Part shown: piece by piece, positions 1 through 13,400 of the stretch
Numbering within the stretch: position 1 is the stretch's first letter
Layout: each line of letters opens with the position of its first letter
DNA from: Scatophagus argus
Lineage: Eukaryota > Chordata > Actinopteri > Scatophagidae
DNA: 64,000 bases
Reading direction: 5' to 3'
Assembly: GCF_020382885.2 (NCBI RefSeq)
Contig: NC_058504.1
Location: 15,573,019 to 15,637,018, forward strand
Notes under the pieces: model-generated
The model's input: the letters and a program-made list of their open reading frames with translations, nothing else
Told to the model about the DNA's origin: nothing
The model's database searches: none
Program-made: the position numbers and the translations under genes

Positions 1-411
1 ATCACTGTTTAATAAACTGCCTGTGAAAACTTGGCACAGGAAAAAATGCTTTTAGCGGCAGGAGGTTTTTTGAGAGTGAGCACAAACTTCAAATACAAAA
101 AGAAAGTTCAAATATTAAACACAGCCCTTTGCGATTTCACTTTAAACTGGCATTGGTTAACTGTAGTGAAATACATCTGCTTCCTCCTTGAGATCCTGAA
201 ATTTTTACCAATCAAGAGAGGAAGTTCTTTTTCTTGGCTACTCATGGACCTAAGTACAAAGTACAGTTAGTCTACTTTGGTTTTAAAGCCCACAACTTTA
301 CTGTTTCAAGAAGGCAGCTGTTTTCTGCCTCCCCAGCATCAAACAGCAGTCAGCCAAAGTTAGTGAGTATGCTGGTGAGCATAGTGTAGCATATGGTGCT
401 AAAGAGCCAGA

Positions 412-875
412 TATGCTATATAGACAAAAGTATCCAGATACACCTCTTTATGGGGCTGTTTTTCAGGGGTTGGGCCCTTACTTCCAGTGAAGGGAAATCT
501 TTATGCTGCAGCCTAACAAGACATTTTGGACAATGCTATGCTTCAGACTTTGCGGCACCAACTTGGGGAAGAACCTTTTCTATTCCAGCATGACTGAGTC
601 CCAGTGCACAAAACAAAGTCCATAAAGACATGGTTGGATGAGTTTGGTGTGGAAGAACTTGACTGGCCCACACAGAGTCCTGACCTCACTATTGCTCTAC
701 TGCATGAATGGACAAAGATTCCCACAGAAACACTTCAACATCTTGTGGAAAGCCTTCCCAGAAGAGTGGAAGTGGTTATAGCTGCAAAGTTGTCTGTGTA
801 TTTAGAATGAGATGTCATTAAAGTCCCTGTTGGTGTAATGGTCAGGTGTCCCAAGACTTTTGTCTATATAGTGTA
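412..875 (+). mobile_element. Tc1/mariner-type DNA transposon, internally deleted
   Basis: The two ends form inverted repeats of about 33 bp: GCTATATAGACAAAAGT near 415 matches the reverse complement of the stretch ending at 875. TA dinucleotides flank both ends, as expected for the Tc1 target site. Between them, about 516-810 reads as the C-terminal part of a Tc1-like transposase, with motifs FQHD, VPVHKTKSIKTW, DEFGVEELDWP, QSPDL and KIPTETLQ. One in-frame stop follows FQHD. QSPDL then joins directly to a late segment (ALLHEW), so the stretch that normally carries NPIEHLW and the catalytic glutamate is missing, as is the whole N-terminal DNA-binding part. At 464 bp against about 1.3-1.6 kb for intact relatives, this is a dead copy that could at most have been moved by a transposase supplied elsewhere. 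Confidence 0.85.
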
Positions 876-1361
876 TTTCCCTCAGGAGTTGGTAGAACTC
901 TAAAACCAATAAAAAATAAATGCTGTTTACTAACAAATTTACTATCTCAAATTTACAGAATAATAACAAATTACAAATACTGTTTTAAGTGCAATTTTGA
1001 GGTACTTGTACCTTTTCACTCCCATACATTTATTTAACAGATTTACTGACTCTCAGATTGAGGTTTTTCAATTTAAAACCATTCTTTTAATAAAATACAA
1101 TGCATTTTTAAAGTGCAAACTACCAGTATATGAAGATAATAATTATCCTACACAATATATAGGCCATAAACTGCATATAATTATTTAACTTTTTATAATG
1201 GATAATTTTGCTCTGGACATTTGTAACTTTTGATTGAGCTTTTTGTTTTGTGCAGAACCTTTAATTAGACAGCTACTGAATGAGGTTAAGATGCATACCA
1301 TATAAGTACAAGAACAATAAAAGAACCTTTTATTGTACTTGTTGTACTGTAAATAAAAGGT

Positions 1362-1393
1362 CCCCACCACCCCCCACCCCCACCCCCACTCCC
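1362..1393. repeat. C-rich low-complexity tract
   Basis: Runs of C broken by single A residues (CCCCACCACCCCCCACCCC and so on). Confidence 0.9.
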
Positions 1394-1550
1394 TGTCACC
1401 CTAGGTTTCCTGCTTGTATTTATAATGTCCCTGTTCAATAAGTGCAAAATACCTGCAAAATAATATTAAAACAAAACCAGTAAATAAACAAGTCCAACTC
1501 CAAAATGGCATTATTTACTGATTCCCCTGAATGTTGTTGCCCTGAGAAAG

Positions 1551-1566
1551 CACACACACACACACA
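1551..1566. repeat. (CA)n microsatellite
   Basis: Eight uninterrupted CA units. Confidence 0.9.
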
Positions 1567-4199
1567 AAAGAATCCTCTGCATGTTAAAAAGGCCACTTAA
1601 ATGCACCAATTCTGTGTGGAATAAAGAAAATCAATTAAGCAAACCAAAAGAGTTCCACACACAACAGTCCGCAAATAAATGAGCACAAAACCAGCACAGT
1701 GTTAAAAGTAAGGCAGAGAAAGACAGAGCTATCCCATCTCGATAAGGACTCTTAAGGCAGACACCCACAGTGGCAATGAATTAATCATTGTTCAGGGAAA
1801 TGGGGGACGTGGTCCAATTTGCAGGACTTTTATAGGTAGGAAATCAAATGCCACAGCATATCAATTAGCCAACGTTACATCTCTGTAATTCAGTGTGCAG
1901 AAACAATGACTCCTTGGAAGGTAATGGTCTAAAACAATTTACTGTGATATCTAATGATCATACTCTACTGGCTATAAATCACTTTAGATTCCTTATGATG
2001 GCAACTGAAAGTTGACTTTAATTTGTGCTCTTTTATCAGCGTGTTGAGAAAATGAGAAATTCACAGATGGCACCCCTTTAGTTTAGTGCAGACAGCCATC
2101 ATCTTCCAACAGCTTGTTGAAGTCATGAGGCTCATCCCACCACTCAACTCTCTGTGGTAAAATATAAGGGTGCCTATTCCTCCTGCAGAACTCCATCATC
2201 TGGCAGGGAAAATCTCTAAATCTTGTTATAAGCTCAGAGAGGATAGAGTGGCACACCATTTATGAATGGTGCATTGATGCCGAGGGGATGTTTTGAAAAT
2301 TATTCTTCCTCTTTTCCAAGCCAAAAAACCAATCATGACAAAACTGGTTTTAATTGTCGTAGCCATTAAAGTTGTATGATCTGAAACAAGGTAGTAGATG
2401 TACAGGTGACTCAGACAGAGGCCTTCACCTCAGGGCCATCTGACCTCCTCTTTCCACAAAAACAAACAATGAAAAAAATTGAAAGAATAACTAGCCTGAA
2501 GCATCTCCTCATATAAAAATGTTTTGGTTTTTTTTGGTTTATTTTTTTATGGGTTGAAATCCCAGGAGATGCCTGTGCCTAACTATTCCAGTCCTGAATA
2601 TCTCCTCAAAGTCATTGTGCCTGCTGCTTGGATGAAAAGCATGGCAAACATGCTTAGGCTTAGCCCTCAGTCACAGGCCCTGTGAGGGTAAAACTGCATC
2701 TTATATTCTAACAATGGAGAAATGAAGTCCTCGGAGAGAAAGAGAGAGGATGCTTAATATTTGATCAATTTTCCACTGAGAAGCTCTACAAAGATATACA
2801 TACAGAATATTTAAATTTCATTACTCACCCAGTATAACAAACCTTATGTTTTAAGTTCAAGTTCATCAGGACACTGGCATGCAGTATTATTGATTTATGG
2901 CTTGGCAATGCTGCCCTTCAGTGGCAGCTGACTAGAATCACTTTTTTATGTGGATGAGGTGGAGAAATGAAACACATTGTGGACTGGGATACAGTGGCAG
3001 TAAGAGAAATGTAGCAATTCTCATGGGCTTTTACCTTTTTATAGTGATCTGCTTCATGCTGAAGACATTTCACAGTGATGAAATCCCCATATTCTTATCT
3101 CTAAAAGGCATTCATCACCATTAATTTCTTCCACAATACTGAGCGAAAAGCAGCAATTACTCAGTGTCTGTAAGGGTGAGCTCATATTATGAAAGAGTGT
3201 ACCTCCCTGTAGGTCAAGTGCACTCAAATGTCAGGTTTTGTCCTCAAGAAATAAAGACAGATGTTTTGTGGCACTTGCCTGAAATCTAATCTAAGCCGGT
3301 GATCCATCAAGCCCCCAAGTTTCAACCCAGCTCAGTGCACTGGTTTCATCATCTCAAGGCTCAAGGATGAACTGGTCCACAGGCTACCTCTGGACGTGGA
3401 GATCAAAGTGTCTACATCTGAAAAAGAACAAAAGTAGGGTCTGCCTTGGATGTTGAAAATGTAGAAACCACAGTGCCACATTCAATCTTGTTAAAGCAGT
3501 GTCCTCAGCTGGCTTTTTGGTAACATGAATGTCATACTATTCCCCAGGTCCAACTGAGTGACACATGTTTAGACTATTTGGTGGTGTTGTACACAGAGTG
3601 GTGCTGACCTCACTGTGACATTGACTCTCTTCCAGGACTGCTATCATACTGTTCAGCCCGACAAGGTCCAGATGTAATTAAATATAATTGTATAATGTGT
3701 AGTCTGTTTAAGGATGTAATTTGCAATTCTTTTCCACTCTTTCATGATGTGATGAAATCATCAACCGCTTCTCCTTTTTCAGTAACAACACTGGGCAATA
3801 TTTACCAGGGTTTTGAATCAGTTCTTCACTCAGGACCACCACTCTATGTGCCACCCACATAACAGAACAAGATTGCAAACAAAGTACACCAATGAAAAAT
3901 AGCTTGTCCGCAGGCTAGAACACATAAAACTCATGCATAAACAACACATCAGTGACCACCCCTTCCCATTCACACTCACACAACAGACAATAAATCAGTG
4001 AGGAAGGTCATGAAAGGTGTTTTCCTGCTTCAAAGTACTGAGTAATAATCACACGCCACTGTGAACAACAAACAGAAAGAGGGGAATATTCTCACAACAT
4101 CCTCTCATTATCATTATCATTATCTCACGGGAGCTGCAGATGCCCGATTTGCCCTGTAGGTGTCGCCCCACCACTGCACCTGGTGTATCCGGCCCCCCT

Positions 4200-4423
4200 C
4201 CCCACCCCTTGGCCCGGATTGTCTGGGTTCGTAATTGACCCCGACCAATCACATAAGAGGTGGGCGGGTCTTCATTGTTACTACAGATACTCGAAGGAGT
4301 TTGCACCGACCTGCCGCTGCTGCACCTATGATCTTCCACGTAAATGAGTAGCCGCGGCCCGCGCGAGACAAACGAGACGATTATGCCGAGATAAAGAGCA
4401 TCTGACTCGCGCTCTGTCCGATA
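4200..4423 (+). promoter_or_regulatory. eda: Probable eda promoter and 5' UTR
   Basis: This GC/CpG-rich stretch lies directly before the eda start codon and includes a CCAAT motif around 4244-4248 (GACCAATCACA). No TATA box sits at a sensible distance. The start site of transcription cannot be fixed from sequence alone. Confidence 0.4.
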
Positions 4424-7400
4424 ATGGCATGCGATGGTTCACCCGCGGATGATTTCCCGGACAAAGTGATGCCCAGAGCAGCTCCCTGCACGTGCAACAA
4501 GAAGTGCAGGAGTAGGAGCGGCAGTGTCGTCTTCCTGGGATTATTCCTGCTGTCGCTGTGTCTGCACGCTGTCACCCTCGTCTGCTATTTGGATCTGCGG
4601 TCCGAGGTCAAAAGGGAAATTATCCACCAGAAGCGGGACTCCATGTTGACACTTGCAGTGAGTGACCTGGCTGACCCGGCGGCGATGCTCTTGCCCGGCC
4701 ACACGCGACTGGACTCCGGCAGCAATCGCGGTGGAGAGAATCGTGAGGTAAAAACATCCACCAAAAGAAAGAAAGTGTGGCGGGGGGGGGGGGGGACTAA
4801 ATGATGAACCGCCACAGCTCATTCAAGACGACATTGTTTTCATTCCTAACACGGTGGCTGTTCGTGTTCATTCACCTCCGTTCAGTCCTCCCGTTCCCGT
4901 ATCACGGTGTCAGGTTCTGTGCCTGTGCTCTGTTATGGCATGTTTCTGGGCAACTTATTTTACAGTAGCCTGTCACGAAGTGTAGCCAGCTCAGTTTCCA
5001 GACAGACGTGTCTTGAATTAGCGCTCCCGTGTGCGTGATTCAGCCTCTTGGAGAAAGATGCACTAAAGTATAAGCTTTAAGTCTGTCACCTGGCCAAAGT
5101 TTCTTGTTCAGGTAGACACATCCAGGGAGGCATATCAAGGAAGTTGGAGAGCTTTCAGAAAACAGGAAAAGGCTTGTGAAAATCAGTTTATTTAGCTCAG
5201 AGGTGGCTTTTTTTTATTTTGTCTTTAATCAAACCACATTTAACCCAATTTGTTTTTTTTCCCAGACCTCCCCTTAAGCAGACAGAGGTTGGTGCTCAAA
5301 ACTTAGGCAGCCTGCTCAGCTGAAATCACAGGGATGGGGGTCAGTCAGTGTGCTGGAGCAGGTGGACGGGAAATTAACTGGATCACCAGCAGGTGCAAAG
5401 CCCAAGGGCTGATGTAAATTCATCAGGACTTAGATGAGGCAGTTGGTACTTGGAGCTGAGCCAGACTTGTCTCACATGTGTTTTCTTTGCTGGCAGTGGG
5501 CTGATTGAATGTTCATTGTGTTGTCTGTGGCTTTGGCAACAGCCAGGCCCCCACCTCACCCCTTTCCCCTCCCCACCACCACATCAGCTCCACACACTCC
5601 CTAATTTCATCAGTACAAAGGGACCAAGTGTAGGTCTCGGCTTTGCTTTGCTTGCTCAGTTGTCTCACATGTCACCAGTTGTGTAACCTTTTTCACAGAG
5701 AAAACGATCCTCTGTGTGGGCCACTGGCTGGACATTTGGTTATGCAGCTCTGTCAACTTGATGGTGACCTGGAGGAATTCAAGTTATTCAGAAAAGCGGC
5801 ATTTATTTATCTGTATGAGAGACTATCAAGATCAGTGGCTGGTACTGGTGTTTGATCTGTACTATTTTCCTTTCACAAGTGGGAAGCTCAACCTATTCAT
5901 TTAGTCCTTTGCTCAGCTTATTTTATTTTGGTTTCCCTGGTTAGAGCCCAGTGAAATGGGCCTGGTATTTAACCCAGATGGTGATGCTTCATGAGGTGAA
6001 AGACTGTGGCCCAGCTGTAAATATTTAACAGTGCTGTGATGCTGTCTTTGCCAGATGTCTGCATTAAACAACTCTGATTACACATCCCACAGTTTACATA
6101 GTTGGAGAAACAGGAGCATGTGGCATTTGGACGCAGCGGCCGCACTTGTTAGCTTTTCAAGCATTTCCTTTGAAGAGTCTTTTTTTTTTTTGGAGAGCTA
6201 AAAATTGTTTGTTGCATTTTGAAATGCACTTCAAAAGGCTCTTCAGCAGCATCAGTGAAATTTGATGTGATCTGCAGGTATACAGACAAGTGTAACCTAA
6301 CATGAAAAGTCCTTGTCGAAAACAAACGCAAAAACAATGAGGTATAGGACCAAACATACATACCACAGACCTCCATCTGATGTAGGAGGCATGAAGAGCG
6401 TAGGCTTTGTCCTCATATAGTGTGTCAGTATGTAACGTCTGGTCAGGTGGACTCAGTCCGCGTTGTGGTTGAGATGTATTAGGAAAAAGTGTTGTGGCTT
6501 CTCATCATGTAATAACAGCTTTGCACACTGGATTTAGTGCGTGTCAGATTGTTTTCAGCTGGGCCGATCAGTGCACACAGTGGAAATCCAGAAACTTTTT
6601 GGCATAATTCTATGGTTTAGTGGCTTCTTGAGTCAAACCGGAAAGTGAAGTTTTGCTCAGTTGAGATCATGCTATTGAAGAGGATAATTGGTGGAAATGA
6701 CATGGACAGGAGCTTTAAGGTACAAACATCTTCTCTATAGTAAGCGTTTGTGGAAAGAAGCTGCTTTCTTTGCATTGGGCTCAGATTCTCATACAATGCT
6801 GCTTTTAATCGAGTTTTCCATTTGGCCACACATCCCATTTTGTCTCGCTCTACTTCACCCACCACTTGCCTCTTGTTTTATAGTCGTTCACCGGGGAAAA
6901 GAAATAAACTCAAGTATACATATTAAAGCCAGGTATTTTGTGCTGAAAATTGTCAGAATTTATAGATACACAACTAATTAGAAGAAACTGTTTTGGTCTG
7001 CAACTCTCAAATAAGGATCCAGGCTATATAAACTGCAACATAACAAGTCTGATCAGTTTTCATCATCTCTCTCTGTGTTACTGCCTGTAACAGGCATTGT
7101 GGCATGATGCAAGGCAAAGAAAGACATCAAACCAAATGTTTAACAATATTGAGCAGGATCTGTCAGGATTTCTGCAATGTTTTATTTCATCTGTTTCCTC
7201 AGAGGTAAGTACGGATATAGCAGCGATATTATTTTACAGTCTATTCCAGCACTTGAAACGTTTATAGATATTCAGAGATTACATATACTGACAATACGGT
7301 AATGTTTCAGGCATGCACTGAAAAATTACTTACCACTTAACATCTCACACTTTCCCAGATCTATCTAGTTGCTTCTTAATGAGAGCGGACGATCTGGTCA

Positions 7401-10400
7401 TTTATGATCTGGGTTTGGGGAGTGAACAGTGTTCCCTCTCAACAGTCACAGTTGGTATGCCCTTGAGCAAGGCAGTAAATCCCAGCTGTCCAGCAGATCT
7501 GCACAGTTCCCAACAGTAAAAAGTCCCTCCCAGGTCTGTGTGGCTCTGAGGTCTGAAGCACGAGTGTGATGCAGGCATTACTGAGTACTTGTTGCTCACA
7601 GCCAGCCTGACCCTCATTCACCTGACCTCAGTGTGCGAAATGTAATAAAAGTCAGTCCGTGGGATATTTGATTGTGTCAGATCAGATAGCGTTTTATTCT
7701 TGGCTAACATTTTTCTTATAACCATTATATGAAATAATTTTTTCCTCTGATGTATGCCTTCAAAGTCTCAGAGAACAGATGCTGAAACATCTGGAGTCTA
7801 GTTAACGGCTATTAAAAGAGTCAGTTTGATGGGACACAAAGTCCTCAGCAGCATACAAGCTCTGGGGGCTCCAGGGTGGGCTGTCACCGACATCTACTAT
7901 TTGTGACCAGTGTGTGATTAGTTAAAACAGCCATGATCATATATACAGATAGCGTCCATATCAGGGATTAATCAGTGTGGACACTAACGTCATGAAAACA
8001 CAAGGCAGAGGAGGTCGAAACATCAGAGATATGAGGCTTTGCGCTTTTCCATATAAGACTGAATTGTCTTGACAGACAGATGGCGTAGACGCCCAGTAAA
8101 AATTAACTCCAGAGTCGCAAACATCTAAGAAAATAATAAATTGGTTGACAGCATTCAACTACAAGTCGCTTTTCCAGCAGTGCTGCAACAACCTGAAATA
8201 TGATTGGCTGCTGACAGGCAACACTGATGACGATATGGACACCGTTATTAAATTTATTATGGTTTAAAACGCATGCCCTTCCAGAGAACAGTGTCTGATT
8301 TTTGGCTGAGGTAAGGACACAGCTTTTTGTGTGATATTTAAGAAGAAAATGTGCTGTCGTTGTTGTATCCAGAAGTGTCAATCACGAGGGTGTTATGAAC
8401 CTTCAGTTCTCAACAGCTCGCCTGAGTCTCACCTCATCAACTTCACAATCTTCACCGCAATTTAGTGACTAATTGTCACCGCTTGTCCGGGAATAGAGGC
8501 GATACTGCAGCCAAAATGCCTGTATATGTAAAGATATGCAGGCTAGGAAACAGTATTGGTGAAAAACACTCGAGCTGCATCATTTTAGCTTCATGAAGAG
8601 CTTGAAAAGTTCTGAAAGTAAAGGAATTTTGATAGCATCAAGCGCAGAAGTGGGCAGAAATATGAACCATTGTAATAGTAAGTGTTAATAGGGCAAAAAG
8701 AAGTCTGCAATCACAAAATTACACGTCCCTGCGGTGACTGAATTTTAGTCATATCCTTGCAGAGCAACAGGGAATCGTGTCCTCTGCGCACAACATCAGC
8801 CCCCACGCTTTGAAGATTTGAAAGCCCTCTAATTAATAGCGTTATTTTCCTTTGTGCTGAGAAAGAATGGTTTACTCAATAGTTGGCACTTGGCATACAT
8901 ACCAACACGTTGTCATCCTGATTTACTGTAACTCTGCGTGCCTTGAAGGGTATAAAGGCCGTAAATGTTGTAATGAAGTGAAATGAAGCAAACAAGGGCA
9001 CAAACCATTTCTCATAGTCGCATAATGGATTTTTTTTCTAATCACTTTGTTGCTTTCATCAACAACACAAGCCACACCAGTCTGGTAGTAGCCTAGCAGA
9101 TTGCTTGTTTGTTTTTTGTCATTCTGCTGGAGCTTAATCCCAGACCAAAAATTGGCTGTTGAATCATGTTTGGCCGTCAGAACAGACGAAAGCGTAATGC
9201 CATATGCCCGCACATACAACCAGAATCCTTTGAGAGGTAAAAGCCCGCTATATGCCAACAGCTGGAGAGGAGATGTGGAGACACCTGCACGCCAAATGAA
9301 CAGCAAACGTTCGCGGGAACATCTGGAGGTCTGTGTGTTGATAAACCATTCCAACACATACTCCTCCATCAGGCTGGAATTCCCGTGCTTATAAGGTCAG
9401 ACACGGCTGGCAGTCGGTCAGGGGTGTCGACTTAACTGCTTTGAGCTTGTCCAACAAGGAGACAAGGTATAGAGGAAACTCCAAACATAAATTTTCTTGC
9501 TTGTCTTCTTATGGTCTTTCAGTGGCTCTGCTCGAAAACCACACAAAGAGGCACTGGGAGTTCACCCTGCTTTCAGGAGAAGGAGTATTTTTCGCTGTCT
9601 ATGTTTACTTGAACATCACACAGATGCAAGCACGAAGCATGTCATCTTGTACCCAACTGGGATAGGCCCCACAGAGAAAAAAGAGAGGTCAAAATGTCAG
9701 TCAGTCAGTGAGCTTGTCTGATTTTGTTCCTGGCAGTAAGTATAAACGAGACATCATTATTTATTATCTTTTGATCCATGCTAAGGTGCTGTTTCACTCT
9801 TTTGGAGATGTCACTCATCCAAACTCCAAGCAGATGTCCAGCACAAGAACAAGTTGTCTAGTCGTCTGTCCTCAGCCATTGGGAGCATTTATCTTGCACT
9901 CTAAGCATTATTTAGACTGACACTCCAAAGTGTGACTGAAAACACTGTGATATATTTTTGGGCTTGACAAAGGCTTTGGGTGGTCTTGTTGTGTTTCCAG
10001 CGCCACAGTTTCTTTGTCTTTCAGATTCTGGGAATCCTCCAGAGATGTAATCACAAACTGAATCCTTAGCACAAAACTTTTGTTGTTGTTGTTGTTGTCA
10101 TCTGTGCATGACAACGCTGCACTGCAACAACTGCGCAGTGTTGCTGTCGTGACTCTAGCGTCTTACAGTCAGTTCAGCACATCCTAAAGAGTTCATGTGA
10201 ATGTAGGTCGAACTGGACCAGTCACTTAAGAATGCAGGCATGCGGTTTGTCCCGCCACTCACTCGCCCATGGGAACCCCCACCACTGTAGCTTTCCTGTT
10301 TTTTAGGGATGAGCTCAGACCAGCTACATCAGATCCTTTTCTTTGACTCCATTTTTTTTTAGCTTATTCATGCAACCTCTGAATAGGGCTGGGACCAGGT

Positions 10401-13400
10401 GCCACATGAATGGGTATTGCTCTCAGATTAACCACAATTCATGTCCTCCTTTTGTATGAAAAGGTGAATTTCAGAGCAGTCTTGTCCAGGTGACAAGACT
10501 GGTCTCAAACAGCAGAGACACAGACAAAAGTGGCTTGGGTTACAGGATAGGTTACAGCCCCAATGGGACAGACAATGACTTGGCCGCAAATGAATGTACT
10601 GGCGGACAGTGTCTCACATGTTTTCAAATGCCCCAAGTTGTCTCTGTGCAAACATTATACCCAAAGAATAGAATGGCCACTTGTAACAGGGGTTTCGCTC
10701 TCAAAGTCTTGTATCACTCATCCCTTTTGTTTGCTTGACATAATTAAAATTTGGCGATCTTGGCTGGTATTAATATTGTGACGAGAGGCTCTGTTTATAA
10801 AGCCAGCAGCCCTCTTGAATTTTCTGCTATACAACCTTTGCCATATTCATTCATATTTTCTTTTGTTTTTCACCAGGAGAAGTTACTGCACAGAAATAGC
10901 GACTTCCATGCCACAGAGGATAACAGGGGCATAACTCAGCGAGCGAAAAGGAGTCCCGGCAAGCAGCCAGAGACAGGCATGTCGTTTTTTACTTCTCCTG
11001 TGTCTTTTTTTTTTCCCTTTACACCTTGATGCAGAAATTGTATGCTGACACATTTAATGACAAAACCCCCCCACAAACCTTTGCTCTGTGGTGCACCTGT
11101 ATCAGTCTGTTTTCTGGATATGCACTCGAACAATGTACCTCTTAAGTCTTGTTTGTTTGGAGGGGATTCCATACAGTGTAAATAACAGGTTTTTGGTGGG
11201 CTTAAGGCTCTTAAATTTTGAAAACAGTTTGTTAATGGTTTCTCACTTTTTGTGGAACTGATTTTTTACTGCTTTGCGCTTACTTAACAAAGCATCTCCA
11301 CCACAAAATGTTGCTGAGTTTATAGAGCACGAGATTAAATGGAATGGGAATGATTATTACTTGGACAGCAAACAAGGACAACAAGGAGTTCACCAATTTG
11401 AAACAGACAGCGAAGGCAGAGTTGATTTCCCCCGTCTCAAAATAATATCAGGTGCCCGAAATATCTTTTCTATCAGTCAACTAAGCAATCTGGACTTTGG
11501 AATCCAGCTGTGTTATCATTCAGGCCTGAACTGTCAGAAAATAAGATTAAAAAATGTTCTTTGTAGAACATGCGGTCATGTTAACAAACCAGGTGGCGAT
11601 TTCCAAAAAGACATTATCATCTGAGGCTTTCATTAATTCCACCAGATTGATTTATCGTAATCAATAGCTCTGTAGACAGCCATATGGCCGATGTGTCTGA
11701 ATTTGCTTTTGTAGTTTTTGTTTAGAATGTGAGCTATGCAAATAAAAAAGTGAAGCCTTTGAAGTTTCATGTCTGAGAGCAACAAGTGCACCATGATCAC
11801 AAGGCATTCCAATGTCTGTGGCGTGACACTGAATACTTGGGGGGAAGTTTAGTGATTGTGTTTAAATTAGAAGAAAAAACTCACCTTTGAGACTTTCTAC
11901 ATAAATCAGTAAAGTCTCGAGCCTCTAAACACTAATCATTCCCAGGTCTCTCCTCTGCTCACAGCGCACAGACAAAAGCTTTTGTAATCTCAGCCTTAGA
12001 TGTGTGTGTGTGTGTGTGTTTATGTGTGTGTGTGCGCGCGCGCCCCGTGTTTGCACGTGTGTGCGTATGTGTGCGTTCTGGGCTCTCCTAACGGGCACCA
12101 GATTCCAGATAGGGCTGCTCGTTAAGAGAAATCTATGCGGATGCATCCAGTCATTTAGCCAGAGGAGAAACACTGGCCATATGTTTGAGGGGGACTCAAA
12201 CTGTGAGGTTTTAAGGTTAAATGGCCTTTGTAGTTGTAATGACATGCGAAACACAAGAGCAGCGAGACGGCTTTTAGAAAAGGATTCCTCAGCTGCACAC
12301 AGTGCGTGTACACAAACACACACACACACAAAGATGCACGCTTTGTCTTTCAAGTGCTGACATAGATGTCCCACCAACACCCATGCACGCACGTGCACAC
12401 ACATATGCTCGTGGCTGTAAAGGCAAGACATGCTCACACAAACATTTGCGCGCGCACACACACACACACATGTAGACACACTTTCATCTGTATTCTCCAT
12501 CTGGGCTTAATTCAAAGAAAAGGATTTTGGCAGGATAAAGTATCTCTCTAATGATCTTCTCCAGTTCCACTGCCTGTGAATGCTTAAGGCACTTGTTCAT
12601 ACAGAGGAGGTGAAACCACACTTACAAATTACTACACTGGAAGATACCACAGACTGACGTACCTCCACTTCAGTGTTCACTGTCGAAGATCTGAATCTGT
12701 TATTTTAGCCTATTCAAGATAACTACACAGAATGAGCTGGATACTCAAGATGTTATCTGAGATCATAATTGTTCGGTAGACCATTTCAAGCTTAATCACA
12801 CTGTTTTTGCTTCTCACAGAATCGACTGGAAGGGAAAAAAGGAAGGAGAAGAAAAAAGGTAATACATAACTCTAAACCTCTAGTCTTAATTTCAGTTAAC
12901 TGGTCACTGATTAGACTGCTACCTGCTGCTGCCTACTGGAAGTATCGTTTAGATTTAAAATCCAGTAACTGCATTGGCTCGAAGTGAAGATTAGACTAGA
13001 TTAAACTATTTGATTCTGTCCATCAGGGATGTGATTCTTGCCTCTTGGCTTTACAGCCTGTCGAAAAGATTTACCTGTTTGATTTTTTTAAATTTGCAAA
13101 CCATTTGTCTTTCTCTCTTTACAGGAAAAAAAAGGTCTGTGCCGGGCCCCCCTGGTCCCCCTGGTCCCCCGGGCCCACAGGGGCCACCGGGCATCCCTGG
13201 AATCCCTGGTATTCCAGGAAGTAATGCTGTTGGGCCTGCAGGACCCCCTGGACCCCCCGGACCACAGGGACCTCCGGGCACTCAAGGTCCAGCAGGTATA
13301 AAAGTTGACCCGCTGAGATAGCCAAGATTCAGGCCAGAGGACTTGGAAACACCCACGAGTTGAGAGATTTGTTCTTAGATTACAGTACTCTGCTGTATGT

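Larger units (their letters stand above)
876..4423. other. Upstream flank of eda, no gene seen
   Basis: There is no open frame with recognisable protein similarity here. The stretch holds a C-rich tract (1362-1393), a short CA repeat (1551-1566) and otherwise unremarkable AT-rich sequence. The last 250 bp before the eda start become GC- and CpG-rich (for example around 4350-4375), which fits a promoter without an obvious TATA box. Distal eda control elements could lie here, but none can be identified by eye. Confidence 0.5.
4748..10876. other. eda: eda intron 1 (about 6.1 kb)
   Basis: Large first intron with donor GTAAAA and acceptor TTTCACCAG. It contains a TTG microsatellite (10078-10099) and no recognisable protein or transposon. 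Open frames such as 8923-9369 on the minus strand show no family signal. A long first intron is a usual site for developmental enhancers, but none can be named from the sequence. Confidence 0.6.

Noticed and set aside
4541-4822. Minus-strand frames opposite eda exon 1
   Set aside because: Shadow frames running through the poly-G tract; no independent support.
8923-9369. 148-codon minus-strand open frame in eda intron 1
   Set aside because: No family motif, no splice or promoter context, and ordinary composition for intronic DNA; best explained as chance.
11274-11624. 116-codon plus-strand open frame in eda intron 2
   Set aside because: No recognisable domain, and including it would break the conserved exon phases of eda.
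11925-12500. 191-codon minus-strand frame rich in Cys/Val/His/Thr
   Set aside because: It is produced by the TG and CA microsatellites at both ends.
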